From Methylococcales bacterium (GTDB lineage Bacteria > Pseudomonadota > Gammaproteobacteria > Methylococcales > Methylomonadaceae): DNA of 35,977 nt. Shown piece by piece: positions 18,837 to 27,056 of this stretch (positions are counted from its first letter, which is position 1; every line of letters starts with the position of its first letter). The translations under genes were made by a program, and so were the position numbers. The DNA lies in the NCBI GenBank assembly GCA_028688755.1, contig JAQTXN010000009.1:1-35977 (forward strand), written 5' to 3'. The notes under the pieces were generated by a model that made no database searches, was not told the DNA's origin, and saw only the letters and a program-made list of their open reading frames with translations.

Positions 18837-20218
18837 ACAGACGGTTTAATTTCTATTTGATTTTCTTTTTGTTCAATTGGTGTTGATAATTTCGGTTGCA
18901 ACCATGAATTAACTTCCACAATGTTTTCTTCTGTAATCATTCCAACTGAACGCATAAACCGCGCTCTATTCTTGATATAAGCATATTTTGCTTGTGATAA
19001 TTCGCGTTTTGCTTTGAATTCTTCTTGTTGTGCATTCAATATGTCCGTCATTGTCACCACACCTTTAGCAAAACCTTTTTCTGTTGCTTCGAGTGATTTG
19101 GCTGCTGACGCGACCGCTTTTTGAGAGGCCTCAATTCGGCGCACACTTGCGTTAGAACTCAAAAATGAATCACTGGTTTCCTTTACCAACTCACGAATCT
19201 TTGCCTCATTCTCATTTTTGGCAAGTGCTAAACGATGCTCTGATTCAAACAATTGATGGATACTCACGCCCCCATCAAAAATAGGTACAGATACATTGAT
19301 TGCCCCAACTTGTGTGGAATAATTAGTTCCAAGATTTGAGCTTTGATAACCCGTATTGGTATCGTAATAATTCAACTGTAAATCAACTTGAGGTAAAAAC
19401 TTCGATTTTTGAACAGTCACACCGTTAGCGGCGGCTTCAATGGCTTTTAATTGTGCTGCTAAACTGGGGTTTTCACTTTTAGCAACTTCTAGCCAATTCT
19501 CAAGATTTCCATCAAGGGGGTTGTAATTGACGTTATCGCGTAATTTATACAAATCCGAAAATGGCGTATTTGTAAGTTCTTTTAAGGCTTCTTTTGCTGT
19601 GACAACAATGGTCTCAGCTTCAATTTCAGAGGCTTTAAGTTGATCTAATCTTGCTTCGACTGTGTACACATCAGTGATTTTAACTAGCTGTTTGCTAAAT
19701 TGTTTTTGGGTTTGTTCTAAGCGTTTTGCCATCGCATTTTTTTCTGTTTGATAAAAATACAGTTGGTCTTCTGCTTCCAAAACGGCAAAGTATTTTTCGA
19801 TTACTTTGTGCATTAAAGTGTGTTGCGCTGCAAGGTTAGCTGCTGCATATTGCTCTTCAACTGAGTTTGCTTTGCGCCAATTCCAAAATTTTGCAAAGTC
19901 AAACACGGTTTGGTTTAAAGAAACGTAGTAACGAGTACCGTTGTAGTTGCTAGGATTTGGTGCTGTTTTTGTCGATGGGTGTCCGTTATCTTGGCTATTT
20001 TTCGACCAGTTCGCACTTCCGCTAATTTGTGGCAGCATTTGTCCTAATGCTTCTTGGGCTTGCTCTTTTCCTATTTCTACATTTATTGCAGCCGCTTGTG
20101 ATTCTGGATCGGCTTCTAAGGCTTGATGATAAATTGTCATCAAATCTTCACTGTAGGCATTTGGAGCTTGCGCCAAAATAATGCAAGCGACTAATTGTTT
20201 TAATTTGAATTTTTTCAT
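18833..20218 (-). CDS. TolC family outer membrane protein (type I secretion)
   Basis: Signal peptide, then EDLMTIYHQALEADPESQAAAINVEIGKEQAQEALGQMLPQISGSANWSKNSQDN; TMTDILNAQQEEFKAKRELSQAKYAYIKNRARFMRSVG. Confidence 0.95.
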   Translation of the reverse strand: MKKFKLKQLVACIILAQAPNAYSEDLMTIYHQALEADPESQAAAINVEIGKEQAQEALGQMLPQISGSANWSKNSQDNGHPSTKTAPNPSNYNGTRYYVSLNQTVFDFAKFWNWRKANSVEEQYAAANLAAQHTLMHKVIEKYFAVLEAEDQLYFYQTEKNAMAKRLEQTQKQFSKQLVKITDVYTVEARLDQLKASEIEAETIVVTAKEALKELTNTPFSDLYKLRDNVNYNPLDGNLENWLEVAKSENPSLAAQLKAIEAAANGVTVQKSKFLPQVDLQLNYYDTNTGYQSSNLGTNYSTQVGAINVSVPIFDGGVSIHQLFESEHRLALAKNENEAKIRELVKETSDSFLSSNASVRRIEASQKAVASAAKSLEATEKGFAKGVVTMTDILNAQQEEFKAKRELSQAKYAYIKNRARFMRSVGMITEENIVEVNSWLQPKLSTPIEQKENQIEIKPSV

Positions 20219-20220
20219 AC

Positions 20221-21579
20221 TCAGTCTTCAATAAAGGCGCGGGCAAAAGCGTTTGTAATAGGCTGCATTAAGTATTCAAATACTGTGCGTTCGCCTGTGT
20301 TGATTAGTACGTCAGCTGGCATACCTGGTAACAATTCTAAATTACCCAATTTTGCATAACTGTCTGGGGTAAGTTCGATTTTTGCTGTGTAATAAGGTTG
20401 TCCCGTGCGTTCATCGGTGATTCTGTCAGCAGATAAACCAATCAATGTTCCCATCGTTTTAGGTGTTACAGCTTGTTTGAATGCGCTGAAACGAACTTCT
20501 GCAACTAAACCAACGTGAACACGGTCAATATCAATTGGTGATACTCGCGCTTCAACAACTAATTCTTCACCTTGCGGAACAATGTCTAAAATCGGTCTAC
20601 CTGGTGTGATAACGCTGCCAATGTTATGCACAGACATTCCCATTACTCGACCCGCAGCGGGGGCTTTAATTTGAATACGATTAACCTTGTCATTCGTTGC
20701 GCTGTAACGTTGATTTACATCATAAAGCTGGGCTTGTACTTCGCTTAACTTATCTGCAACTTCTTCTTGGAATTGTTTTTGGATTTGCAAAATTTGCAAT
20801 CGTGTTTCACCAATTTGCATTTCGCTACTTGCAATTTCTGAGGTAAGCGACGCAATCTCCCCCGTTGTTGCTGTCAAACTACGTTCCATGTCACGATAAC
20901 GTTGTTTATCTGCAAAGCCTTCATCAAGTAAATCTTTCAAATCTTTCGATTCTTCAGAATAAGACGTGCTTAAACGTTGCTTGCTAGTTTTTTGACCTTG
21001 CAAACCTTGAATGCGCGAACCTAATTGACTAATACGCTGATTTAAAACGGAAACTTCGCCATCATGTGCGTTTTTACGCGCGGTGAAAACTTGATTCTCG
21101 CTTTGACGCGCTTCAACAATACGCGGGTCGCTTAGATTTTGTAAATCTGGCGGATAAACCACCGAATTTAAACGATCGCGTTCAGCTGTTAAACGTGCGA
21201 CTTGTGCGGATAGTGTGATTTGTTGACCACGCAAAATTTCGAGCTGCGCCTTAATGTCAGTCCCATCCAAAATCAAAAGTACATCACCTTCATTGACAAC
21301 GTCACCATCTTTGGCAATCAATTCTTTAACAATTCCACCATCTAAATGTTGAACGGTTTTACTGTGTGATTTGACCGTCACAAAACCTGGCGCAGCGGCT
21401 GAACTTGCAATCGGCGCAACATAACTCCAAGTACCTAAAACGCCCACAGTGCTAATTAAAACTGCCATACCGATTGCACGAATTGGCATATCGTTCGTGA
21501 CTAGCGAGACATCCAATTCCTTTTTTGGCTCGTCTTTTTTTAACTGATCAGGATGAATTTTTGCTGTTTCTACTTTCAT
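20221..21579 (-). CDS. HlyD family type I secretion periplasmic adaptor
   Basis: GFVTVKSHSKTVQHLDGGIVKELIAKDGDVVNEGDVLLILDGTDIKAQLEILRGQ; MSVHNIGSVITPGRPILDIVPQGEELVVEARVSPIDIDRVHVGL. Confidence 0.96.
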   Translation of the reverse strand: MKVETAKIHPDQLKKDEPKKELDVSLVTNDMPIRAIGMAVLISTVGVLGTWSYVAPIASSAAAPGFVTVKSHSKTVQHLDGGIVKELIAKDGDVVNEGDVLLILDGTDIKAQLEILRGQQITLSAQVARLTAERDRLNSVVYPPDLQNLSDPRIVEARQSENQVFTARKNAHDGEVSVLNQRISQLGSRIQGLQGQKTSKQRLSTSYSEESKDLKDLLDEGFADKQRYRDMERSLTATTGEIASLTSEIASSEMQIGETRLQILQIQKQFQEEVADKLSEVQAQLYDVNQRYSATNDKVNRIQIKAPAAGRVMGMSVHNIGSVITPGRPILDIVPQGEELVVEARVSPIDIDRVHVGLVAEVRFSAFKQAVTPKTMGTLIGLSADRITDERTGQPYYTAKIELTPDSYAKLGNLELLPGMPADVLINTGERTVFEYLMQPITNAFARAFIED

Positions 21580-21593
21580 AATTTTTTGCCGCC

Positions 21594-23315
21594 TTAGTTA
21601 GCAATTGCAGCCGATTGAGCGGCTTGTGCTTGTGCTTGCTGTTGTTGCAAGTGCGCGATAACTTGTTCTTTAGGTCCATAAACAGACACTAATCCGTCAT
21701 TTAAAATGAGCAGTTTATCGACATTTGCTAACACATTGTTTCTGTGCGTAATCACGATAACGGTTGCACGTTTTTGTTTTAAACGTTGAATAGCATTACC
21801 TAACGCTGCTTCGCCAACTTCGTCCAAATTTGAATTTGGTTCGTCTAAGACAACGATTTGAGGTTCGCCATATAACGCACGCGCTAAACCTACACGTTGA
21901 CGTTGACCACCTGATAAATTGCCGCCTGTTGCACCAATCATCGTGTCGTAGCCTTCGGGTAAATGCAAAATCAAGTCATGAACGTCTGCCATTTTCGCTG
22001 CATTAACCACTTTTTCAGGGTCAATTTCACCAAAACGCGCGATGTTTTCGCTGATTGTGCCTTCAAATAATTCGATGTCTTGTGGCAGATAACCAATGTG
22101 AGGACCTAAGTCATTACGATCCCATGTGAAAACGTCTGCACCATCCAAACGAATTTTTCCTTGATTGCAAGGCCAAATGCCAAGTAAAGCCCGCGCAAAA
22201 GTTGATTTTCCCGCGCCGCTAGGACCAATGACACCAACGACATCACCTTTGCTAATAGTTAAAGTTAAGCCTTTTAAAACGGCCGATTTCGCACCTGGTG
22301 GGGCAACAACCGCTGATTCAAATTGGAAAGTACCTTCTGGGGCAGGCAATGTCATACGTTCTGGGTCGGCTGGAATTTGTAGCAACATTTCGTTTAAACG
22401 TGAATACTGACCACGAGCAGCAATAAAGCCTTTCCAAGAACCAATGACGATGTCGATAGGTGCTAACGCTCTACCTAATAAAACTGAACCACCAATCATT
22501 AAGCCTGAGGTGATTTCGTTTTCGATAACCAAATAAGCACCGATGGCAAGAATGAGAGACTGTGAAGATAAACGAATCAATTTTGACGTTGCACTAATTA
22601 AACCTGCGCGAGAACTGGCCGTTGCTTGTAAAACTAGAACTTGGTTTGTACCTTTTAACCAACGTTTTTGAATGTTATTTAACATCCCCATTGATTCAAT
22701 AACTTCGGCGTTACGAAGATTTTTATTCACTAAACCACGTCCAGCCATCGCCAAATTATTGGCTTCCCCAAGCATTTTGCTAGTCGCTTTTTCTTGAACA
22801 ATGGCAACGATGATAAGCAAAATCGCGGTAAACACAGCCATCCAGCCGTACATTGAATGAAAAACAAACATCAATGCAATGTAGATTGGCAACCAAGGCG
22901 CATCGAAAAAAGCAAATAAACCGTTACCTGTCATGAATTGACGCAAGGCGGTTAAATCGTCGAGTGGTTGTGAAGAGGCGCGTTGACCACCTGTGTAAAG
23001 TGCTTGTTTATAAGCAACTTTAAATAAGCGTTCATTTAACAATGTTTCAAGGCGCGTACTCACGCGAACAAGAATTTGTGATCGAACCCATTCAAGCGTT
23101 CCCATGGTGACAAACAAAATCATCATGATTAGTGTCAGCATTACCAGCGTTGTATGGTTGCCCGTCGGTACAACACGATCGTAAAGTTGCAACATATAAA
23201 TCGTTGGAACAAGTTGCAAAATGTTAATCACCAAACTAAAACCCGCCGCAGAAATAAATGCGCCTTTGCATAATTTTAGAGCTTCTTCTAAATCAGATTT
23301 CTTGAGTGTTTTCAT
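21594..23315 (-). CDS. Type I secretion system permease/ATPase (PrtD-like)
   Basis: TM domain plus VVGVIGPSGAGKSTFARALLG, LPQDIELFEGTISENIARFGE, NLSGGQRQRVGLARALYGEPQIVVLDEPNSNLDEVGE. Confidence 0.96.
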   Translation of the reverse strand: MKTLKKSDLEEALKLCKGAFISAAGFSLVINILQLVPTIYMLQLYDRVVPTGNHTTLVMLTLIMMILFVTMGTLEWVRSQILVRVSTRLETLLNERLFKVAYKQALYTGGQRASSQPLDDLTALRQFMTGNGLFAFFDAPWLPIYIALMFVFHSMYGWMAVFTAILLIIVAIVQEKATSKMLGEANNLAMAGRGLVNKNLRNAEVIESMGMLNNIQKRWLKGTNQVLVLQATASSRAGLISATSKLIRLSSQSLILAIGAYLVIENEITSGLMIGGSVLLGRALAPIDIVIGSWKGFIAARGQYSRLNEMLLQIPADPERMTLPAPEGTFQFESAVVAPPGAKSAVLKGLTLTISKGDVVGVIGPSGAGKSTFARALLGIWPCNQGKIRLDGADVFTWDRNDLGPHIGYLPQDIELFEGTISENIARFGEIDPEKVVNAAKMADVHDLILHLPEGYDTMIGATGGNLSGGQRQRVGLARALYGEPQIVVLDEPNSNLDEVGEAALGNAIQRLKQKRATVIVITHRNNVLANVDKLLILNDGLVSVYGPKEQVIAHLQQQQAQAQAAQSAAIAN

Positions 23316-23392
23316 GTGTAAAAAGTTAGAATTTACTTATAATTGTTGTCATTATGGCATATTTTATAAGGACTTTCTATAAAAGAGGGTGC

Positions 23393-24511
23393 TTAGAAAA
23401 TGACCGCATCGTTATCAATAATGGAGTGTGTTGCTGTTAAAACAAGGGCATTATTTAGAAAGCTAAAACCGACAGGATTACTCACTTCAAATGAAAAGGT
23501 TTCATCCATCTCAGCAATTTTGTCACCTAAAATCGTAACGGGAATTGCAATATGGTTTTGCCCAGCGTGTAAAACGATTTGTCCTTGCGTTGCAAGATAA
23601 TCTATTCCAGCAATCGCCGTGCCATCAACTGTGCGAAAATCAAACGAAATGTCATGTGTGAGCGGTTCGCTAAATGACGCTAAAAAATAATTCACCACGC
23701 TGCCAAAATTGGGTTCTGGTACATTTTTCATAACTTCGGATGCCAACGTAGGTGCGTTATAAACTGGATTCCCTCGTGTTATAAAATCAATCCAATCGGC
23801 ATGCGTTGAAACGCGCGTGTCTGAGCCTAATTCACCAATTGACGAATCTATGACGCTATTTATGTCTGACAAATCGGAGCGGAAAATGAAACTCCCCACA
23901 CCTGCAATTTTATTATCGATAAATGTGCCGCCACCTGATAAACCCGCTTGTGACATCGTTTCTTCATTGCCTAAACCTAAATTGGGTAAATTTAAAAGTT
24001 GCCCAATTGCGTCGTGTTGCGATGTGCCGTCATCGTAGTCGTAAAGCAGTTGCGAACCTGTTTCAACGCGCGTTCCAAAAGCAGCGTTAATTTTGTCAGT
24101 TAGCGCGTCGTAAGTGTTTTTTCCTGACACCAAACCGTTGTCAGAAAAACCGACGCGCGTGAAAGTTTGTCCGATTTCGTTTTTGTTGCGGTAAATTTCG
24201 TAACCAGCGGTTTGTGTCAATGGCTGCGTGAGTTTGATTAACGCTAAATCGTGGTTGTAATCGGCGGGATTATTATCCCAAAGTGGATGCGTAAAAATTT
24301 GTTCAACCGCGCCAACACTTTGACCATTTGTATTGATAACGTGAACGTTTGACACTGACGGATTGTCAGAAAATAAATGCGCGGCAGTCAGAATATATTG
24401 TCCACCAGCAAGCAAAACGCCCGAACCGTAAGAGCGTTTGTCGCCAACTTGCTCGGTAATTTTAAAAACACCGTCGAAAAACGGTTGCCCCGAATAAACC
24501 TTTGTCAGCAT
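23393..24511 (-). CDS. Trypsin-like serine protease with C-terminal Calx-beta domain; likely type I secretion substrate
   Basis: SGVLLAGGQYILTAAHLF (His), YNHDLALIKLTQPL (Asp), MSQAGLSGGGTFIDNKIAGVGSF (Ser); FRTVDGTAIAGIDYLATQGQIVLHAGQNHIAIPVTILGDKIAEMDETFSFEVSNP (Calx-beta); no N-terminal signal peptide. Confidence 0.9.
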   Translation of the reverse strand: MLTKVYSGQPFFDGVFKITEQVGDKRSYGSGVLLAGGQYILTAAHLFSDNPSVSNVHVINTNGQSVGAVEQIFTHPLWDNNPADYNHDLALIKLTQPLTQTAGYEIYRNKNEIGQTFTRVGFSDNGLVSGKNTYDALTDKINAAFGTRVETGSQLLYDYDDGTSQHDAIGQLLNLPNLGLGNEETMSQAGLSGGGTFIDNKIAGVGSFIFRSDLSDINSVIDSSIGELGSDTRVSTHADWIDFITRGNPVYNAPTLASEVMKNVPEPNFGSVVNYFLASFSEPLTHDISFDFRTVDGTAIAGIDYLATQGQIVLHAGQNHIAIPVTILGDKIAEMDETFSFEVSNPVGFSFLNNALVLTATHSIIDNDAVIF

Positions 24512-24512
24512 T

Positions 24513-24854
24513 TTATTTAGTTTTTAATGCTTCACTTTCAAACACCACGCCCGTCCAACCATTTTGAATAAATTGACGAATGTTTTGATGGTCACTTGCA
24601 TCAGGATTCTGCAACACGTCAATGCGGTAATAATCGCCAAATAATGACAATGTTTCGCTTTCGTTTAACTGATTCAATTTCGCAAACGCAAAAATTTTGC
24701 ATGATCCTTCATTTTGTCCCGCTGCATTTTCAACGTTCCCATTACGAAATGCGGTTGGTGTGTAAATGTAATTTTCAGTAATGACGGCAATTGTGTCAGC
24801 AAAATTAACAGGTTCGCCCGCTTTTACTTTTGTTAAAAAATCATTCAATAACAT
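24513..24854 (-). CDS. HopJ-type family protein (start chosen at MLLNDFLTKVK)
   Basis: MLLNDFLTKVKAGEPVNFADTIAVITENYIYTPTAFRNG...NEGSCKIFAFAKLNQLNESETLSLFGDYYRIDVLQNPDASDHQNIRQFIQNGW is typical of the HopJ family. The ORF track start at 24926 would overlap the upstream gene. Confidence 0.85.
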   Translation of the reverse strand: MLLNDFLTKVKAGEPVNFADTIAVITENYIYTPTAFRNGNVENAAGQNEGSCKIFAFAKLNQLNESETLSLFGDYYRIDVLQNPDASDHQNIRQFIQNGWTGVVFESEALKTK

Positions 24855-24864
24855 AGAAAACCTC

Positions 24865-25431
24865 TTAACGTAATAAACCAGAAACTGCTTTAAAATCAGG
24901 ATGTGCTGCGTCACGCAACCATTCAAATAACACGGATTCGTAATTGGTGATAATCACATTTTGTGTTTGTAAACGTTGCAACGCATAGAATTTATGTTCG
25001 GCTTTGCGTGAACAAATCGCATCTTCGACAACGTGAACTTGATAATCGTGTGCGGCTAAATCTAAAGCGGTTTGCAAAACGCAAACGTGTGCCTCTTGTC
25101 CGACTAAAATGATTTGTTTGCGTTTAGTTTGTTCTAGCGCAGGCATAAAACCGCTTGCGCCGTAACAAGAAAATGACGTTTTTTCAAAAATTGGCGCGTT
25201 ATTAGGCAATGCGTCTTGCACTGATTTTTCAGTCGCACCTAAACCTTGCGGATATTGCTCGGTAACTAAAACGGGAATGGTTAATTTTTGTGCCGCTTCG
25301 AGCAAACTAATCGTATTTTCGTGCATGGCTTGCGCGTCATTTTCTGGCATAACAGCGGATAAATTACCTTGCATATCAACGATAACTAACACGCTGTCTA
25401 AATTTTTCAAAAGGGTAGGGTGAGTATTCAT
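24865..25431 (-). CDS. Isochorismatase family hydrolase
   Basis: LDSVLVIVDMQGNLSAVMPE, VLVTEQYPQGLG, FEKTSFSCYG, IILVGQEAHVCVLQTALDLAAHDYQVHVVEDAICSR. Confidence 0.92.
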   Translation of the reverse strand: MNTHPTLLKNLDSVLVIVDMQGNLSAVMPENDAQAMHENTISLLEAAQKLTIPVLVTEQYPQGLGATEKSVQDALPNNAPIFEKTSFSCYGASGFMPALEQTKRKQIILVGQEAHVCVLQTALDLAAHDYQVHVVEDAICSRKAEHKFYALQRLQTQNVIITNYESVLFEWLRDAAHPDFKAVSGLLR

Positions 25432-25454
25432 AAATTCTCCAACATTTGGTTACA

Positions 25455-25500
25455 AAAAAACCGCCCGTCATTTTGCATTCGGGGCGGTTTTGGATTTTGT
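25455..25500. terminator. Stem-loop terminator between the isochorismatase gene and 25507-25839
   Basis: AAAACCGCCC-gtcattttgcattcg-GGGCGGTTTT with A/T-rich flanks. Confidence 0.8.
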
Positions 25501-25506
25501 TAATTC

Positions 25507-25839
25507 TTACGCTTTAACAGTTTCAATGATTTTGTTGAATGCGTCGATACGCGCTTTGCCTGTGTTGACTAAATCAACCGCAATTTCGATGAGTAAATCT
25601 GTCAAGCCTGGAATTTTATAAACTTGCAAACCTAAATAAGCTACCGCTGGCACAGCGATAATTGCACCGATAATGCCGCCTAAACCAACAATTGATAACA
25701 CTTTAATGAGCATCACAATTGCATCGAGTGGCAATAAAATGAGCGCGAAAGTGTAAGCAAGCACCATGAAGGTGAATAAAACGAAAATAACAAATTGAAA
25801 CAATCGGATTAAAGCGACGTTAACTTTGACTTTGTTCAT
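25507..25839 (-). CDS. Small membrane protein, unknown function
   Basis: 110 aa with at least two hydrophobic stretches (LFQFVIFVLFTFMVLAYTFALILLPLDAIVMLIKVLSIVGLGGIIGAIIAVPAVAYLGL). Confidence 0.75.
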   Translation of the reverse strand: MNKVKVNVALIRLFQFVIFVLFTFMVLAYTFALILLPLDAIVMLIKVLSIVGLGGIIGAIIAVPAVAYLGLQVYKIPGLTDLLIEIAVDLVNTGKARIDAFNKIIETVKA

Positions 25840-25890
25840 GTGATTTAAATTTTCCTAATTTGGGCAGTGAAGCGTTTTTATTATTGTGTG

Positions 25891-25914
25891 AAAAATCGCC
25901 TCACGGCGACTTTT
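25891..25914. terminator. Stem-loop terminator downstream of the beta-hydroxyacid dehydrogenase
   Basis: AAAAATCGCC-tcac-GGCGACTTTT inverted repeat with A/T flanks. Confidence 0.65.
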
Positions 25915-25930
25915 GTGTGCTAAGTTTAAT

Positions 25931-26788
25931 TCATTTCACCTTTAAATGGTATAACGCCGAAATATCACAATCGCTAAAACCTTCTGCAATTAACTTTTCA
26001 TAATCTAAACGTGTTTGTGTGGTGAGTGGTAAATTTATGCCTGCTTTTTCACCCATTTGTTCACAGATTTTCAAATCTTTGTGATGCAGCGCAAGTTTAA
26101 AACCCGCAGGATACAAACCTTGCGTCATGCTCACACCGCGATGTTGTAAAAACCAATTTCCCGCCGCACCACCTGAAATGACATCAATAATTTTTTCCAT
26201 CGGTAAACTTTGCGTTTTGGCGAACGCTAACGCTTCCGTTACAGCTTGATTGATTCCCGCTGCCATAATTTGGTTCACGGCTTTCGTTGCTTGACCGCTG
26301 CCTGTTTCGCCGATGTGAACAATGCGATTTGCCATTGTTTCTAAAACTGGACGTACTTTTTCTAAAACAACTCCATCACCACCAACCATCATGGCAAGCG
26401 TGCCATTTTTTGCGCCTTCCACACCACCTGAAACAGGCGCATCGAGAAAATCAACATCTTTGCATGCCAATATCGCGGCAGCTTGTCTTGCCGTGTGAGA
26501 ACTTACCGTAGACATATCGACAACAATGGTATTTGGCAAAACGGTTCGACTAATTGCTTTAATGACTTCTAAAACATCTTCGTCACGCGAAACACACAAA
26601 CAAATAACGTTCACTTGCGTGGCAAGTTCTTCAATTGAAAGCGCGGACGAAACGTTTAATTCTTGCGCGAGTGATTGTGATTTTTCGATGGTTCGATTGT
26701 AAATAACGGTTAAAAAATCGGCTTTGGCTAAATTTTTTGCCATGCCAACACCCATTGCCCCTAAACCAATCATGCCGACTTTAAACAT
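25931..26788 (-). CDS. NAD(P)-dependent beta-hydroxyacid dehydrogenase (2-hydroxy-3-oxopropionate reductase / 3-hydroxyisobutyrate dehydrogenase family)
   Basis: FKVGMIGLGAMGVGMAKNLAKADF, FLDAPVSGGVEGAKNGTLAMMVGG, HIGETGSGQATKAVNQIM. Confidence 0.93.
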   Translation of the reverse strand: MFKVGMIGLGAMGVGMAKNLAKADFLTVIYNRTIEKSQSLAQELNVSSALSIEELATQVNVICLCVSRDEDVLEVIKAISRTVLPNTIVVDMSTVSSHTARQAAAILACKDVDFLDAPVSGGVEGAKNGTLAMMVGGDGVVLEKVRPVLETMANRIVHIGETGSGQATKAVNQIMAAGINQAVTEALAFAKTQSLPMEKIIDVISGGAAGNWFLQHRGVSMTQGLYPAGFKLALHHKDLKICEQMGEKAGINLPLTTQTRLDYEKLIAEGFSDCDISALYHLKVK

Positions 26789-26913
26789 TGTTTCTCCTAA
26801 AATTTTGTGTGAATTGAAATTAAATATAAAACAAAAACCAAGAATTCAGTTGTCATCATGGTGTTATTGGGCAATAATACTCTGGTCTTCAGCCAATCGG
26901 CTGACATCATTAT

Positions 26914-27026
26914 GGTAGTTGTATCGGTTCTCTCGCAACGATACGCTGTGAACCCCGCCAGGTACGGAAGTAAGCAACGGTAACAGCAGATTCGTGTGCC
27001 GAGATGTAGCTGGTACAATTACCACC
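26914..27026 (+). ncRNA. ffs: Signal recognition particle RNA (4.5S, small bacterial type)
   Basis: GGTTCTCTCGCAACGATACGCTGTGAACCCCGCCAGGTACGGAAGTAAGCAACGGTAACAGCAGATTCGTGTGCCGAGATGTAGCTGGT with GGAA tetraloop. Terminal helix GGTAGTTGTATC/GGTACAATTACC closes with one G-U pair and one mismatch. Located directly before dnaX. Confidence 0.93.
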
Positions 27027-27056
27027 CAAAACTCCCCCAAATACGAATATCCCGTC

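Noticed and set aside
24513-24854. Type III secretion effector function implied by the HopJ name
   Set aside because: The HopJ family is widespread in non-pathogens and no type III injectisome genes are present; only a family label is given.
24855-24926. N-terminal extension of the HopJ-like ORF
   Set aside because: It overlaps the isochorismatase 3' end and lacks family similarity; the family start is MLLNDFLTKVK at 24854.
26994-27056. N-terminal extension of dnaX in the ORF track (MCRDVAGTITTQNSPKYEYPV)
   Set aside because: This stretch lies in the SRP RNA 3' end and the spacer. The conserved DnaX start MNYQVLARKWRP begins at 27057.
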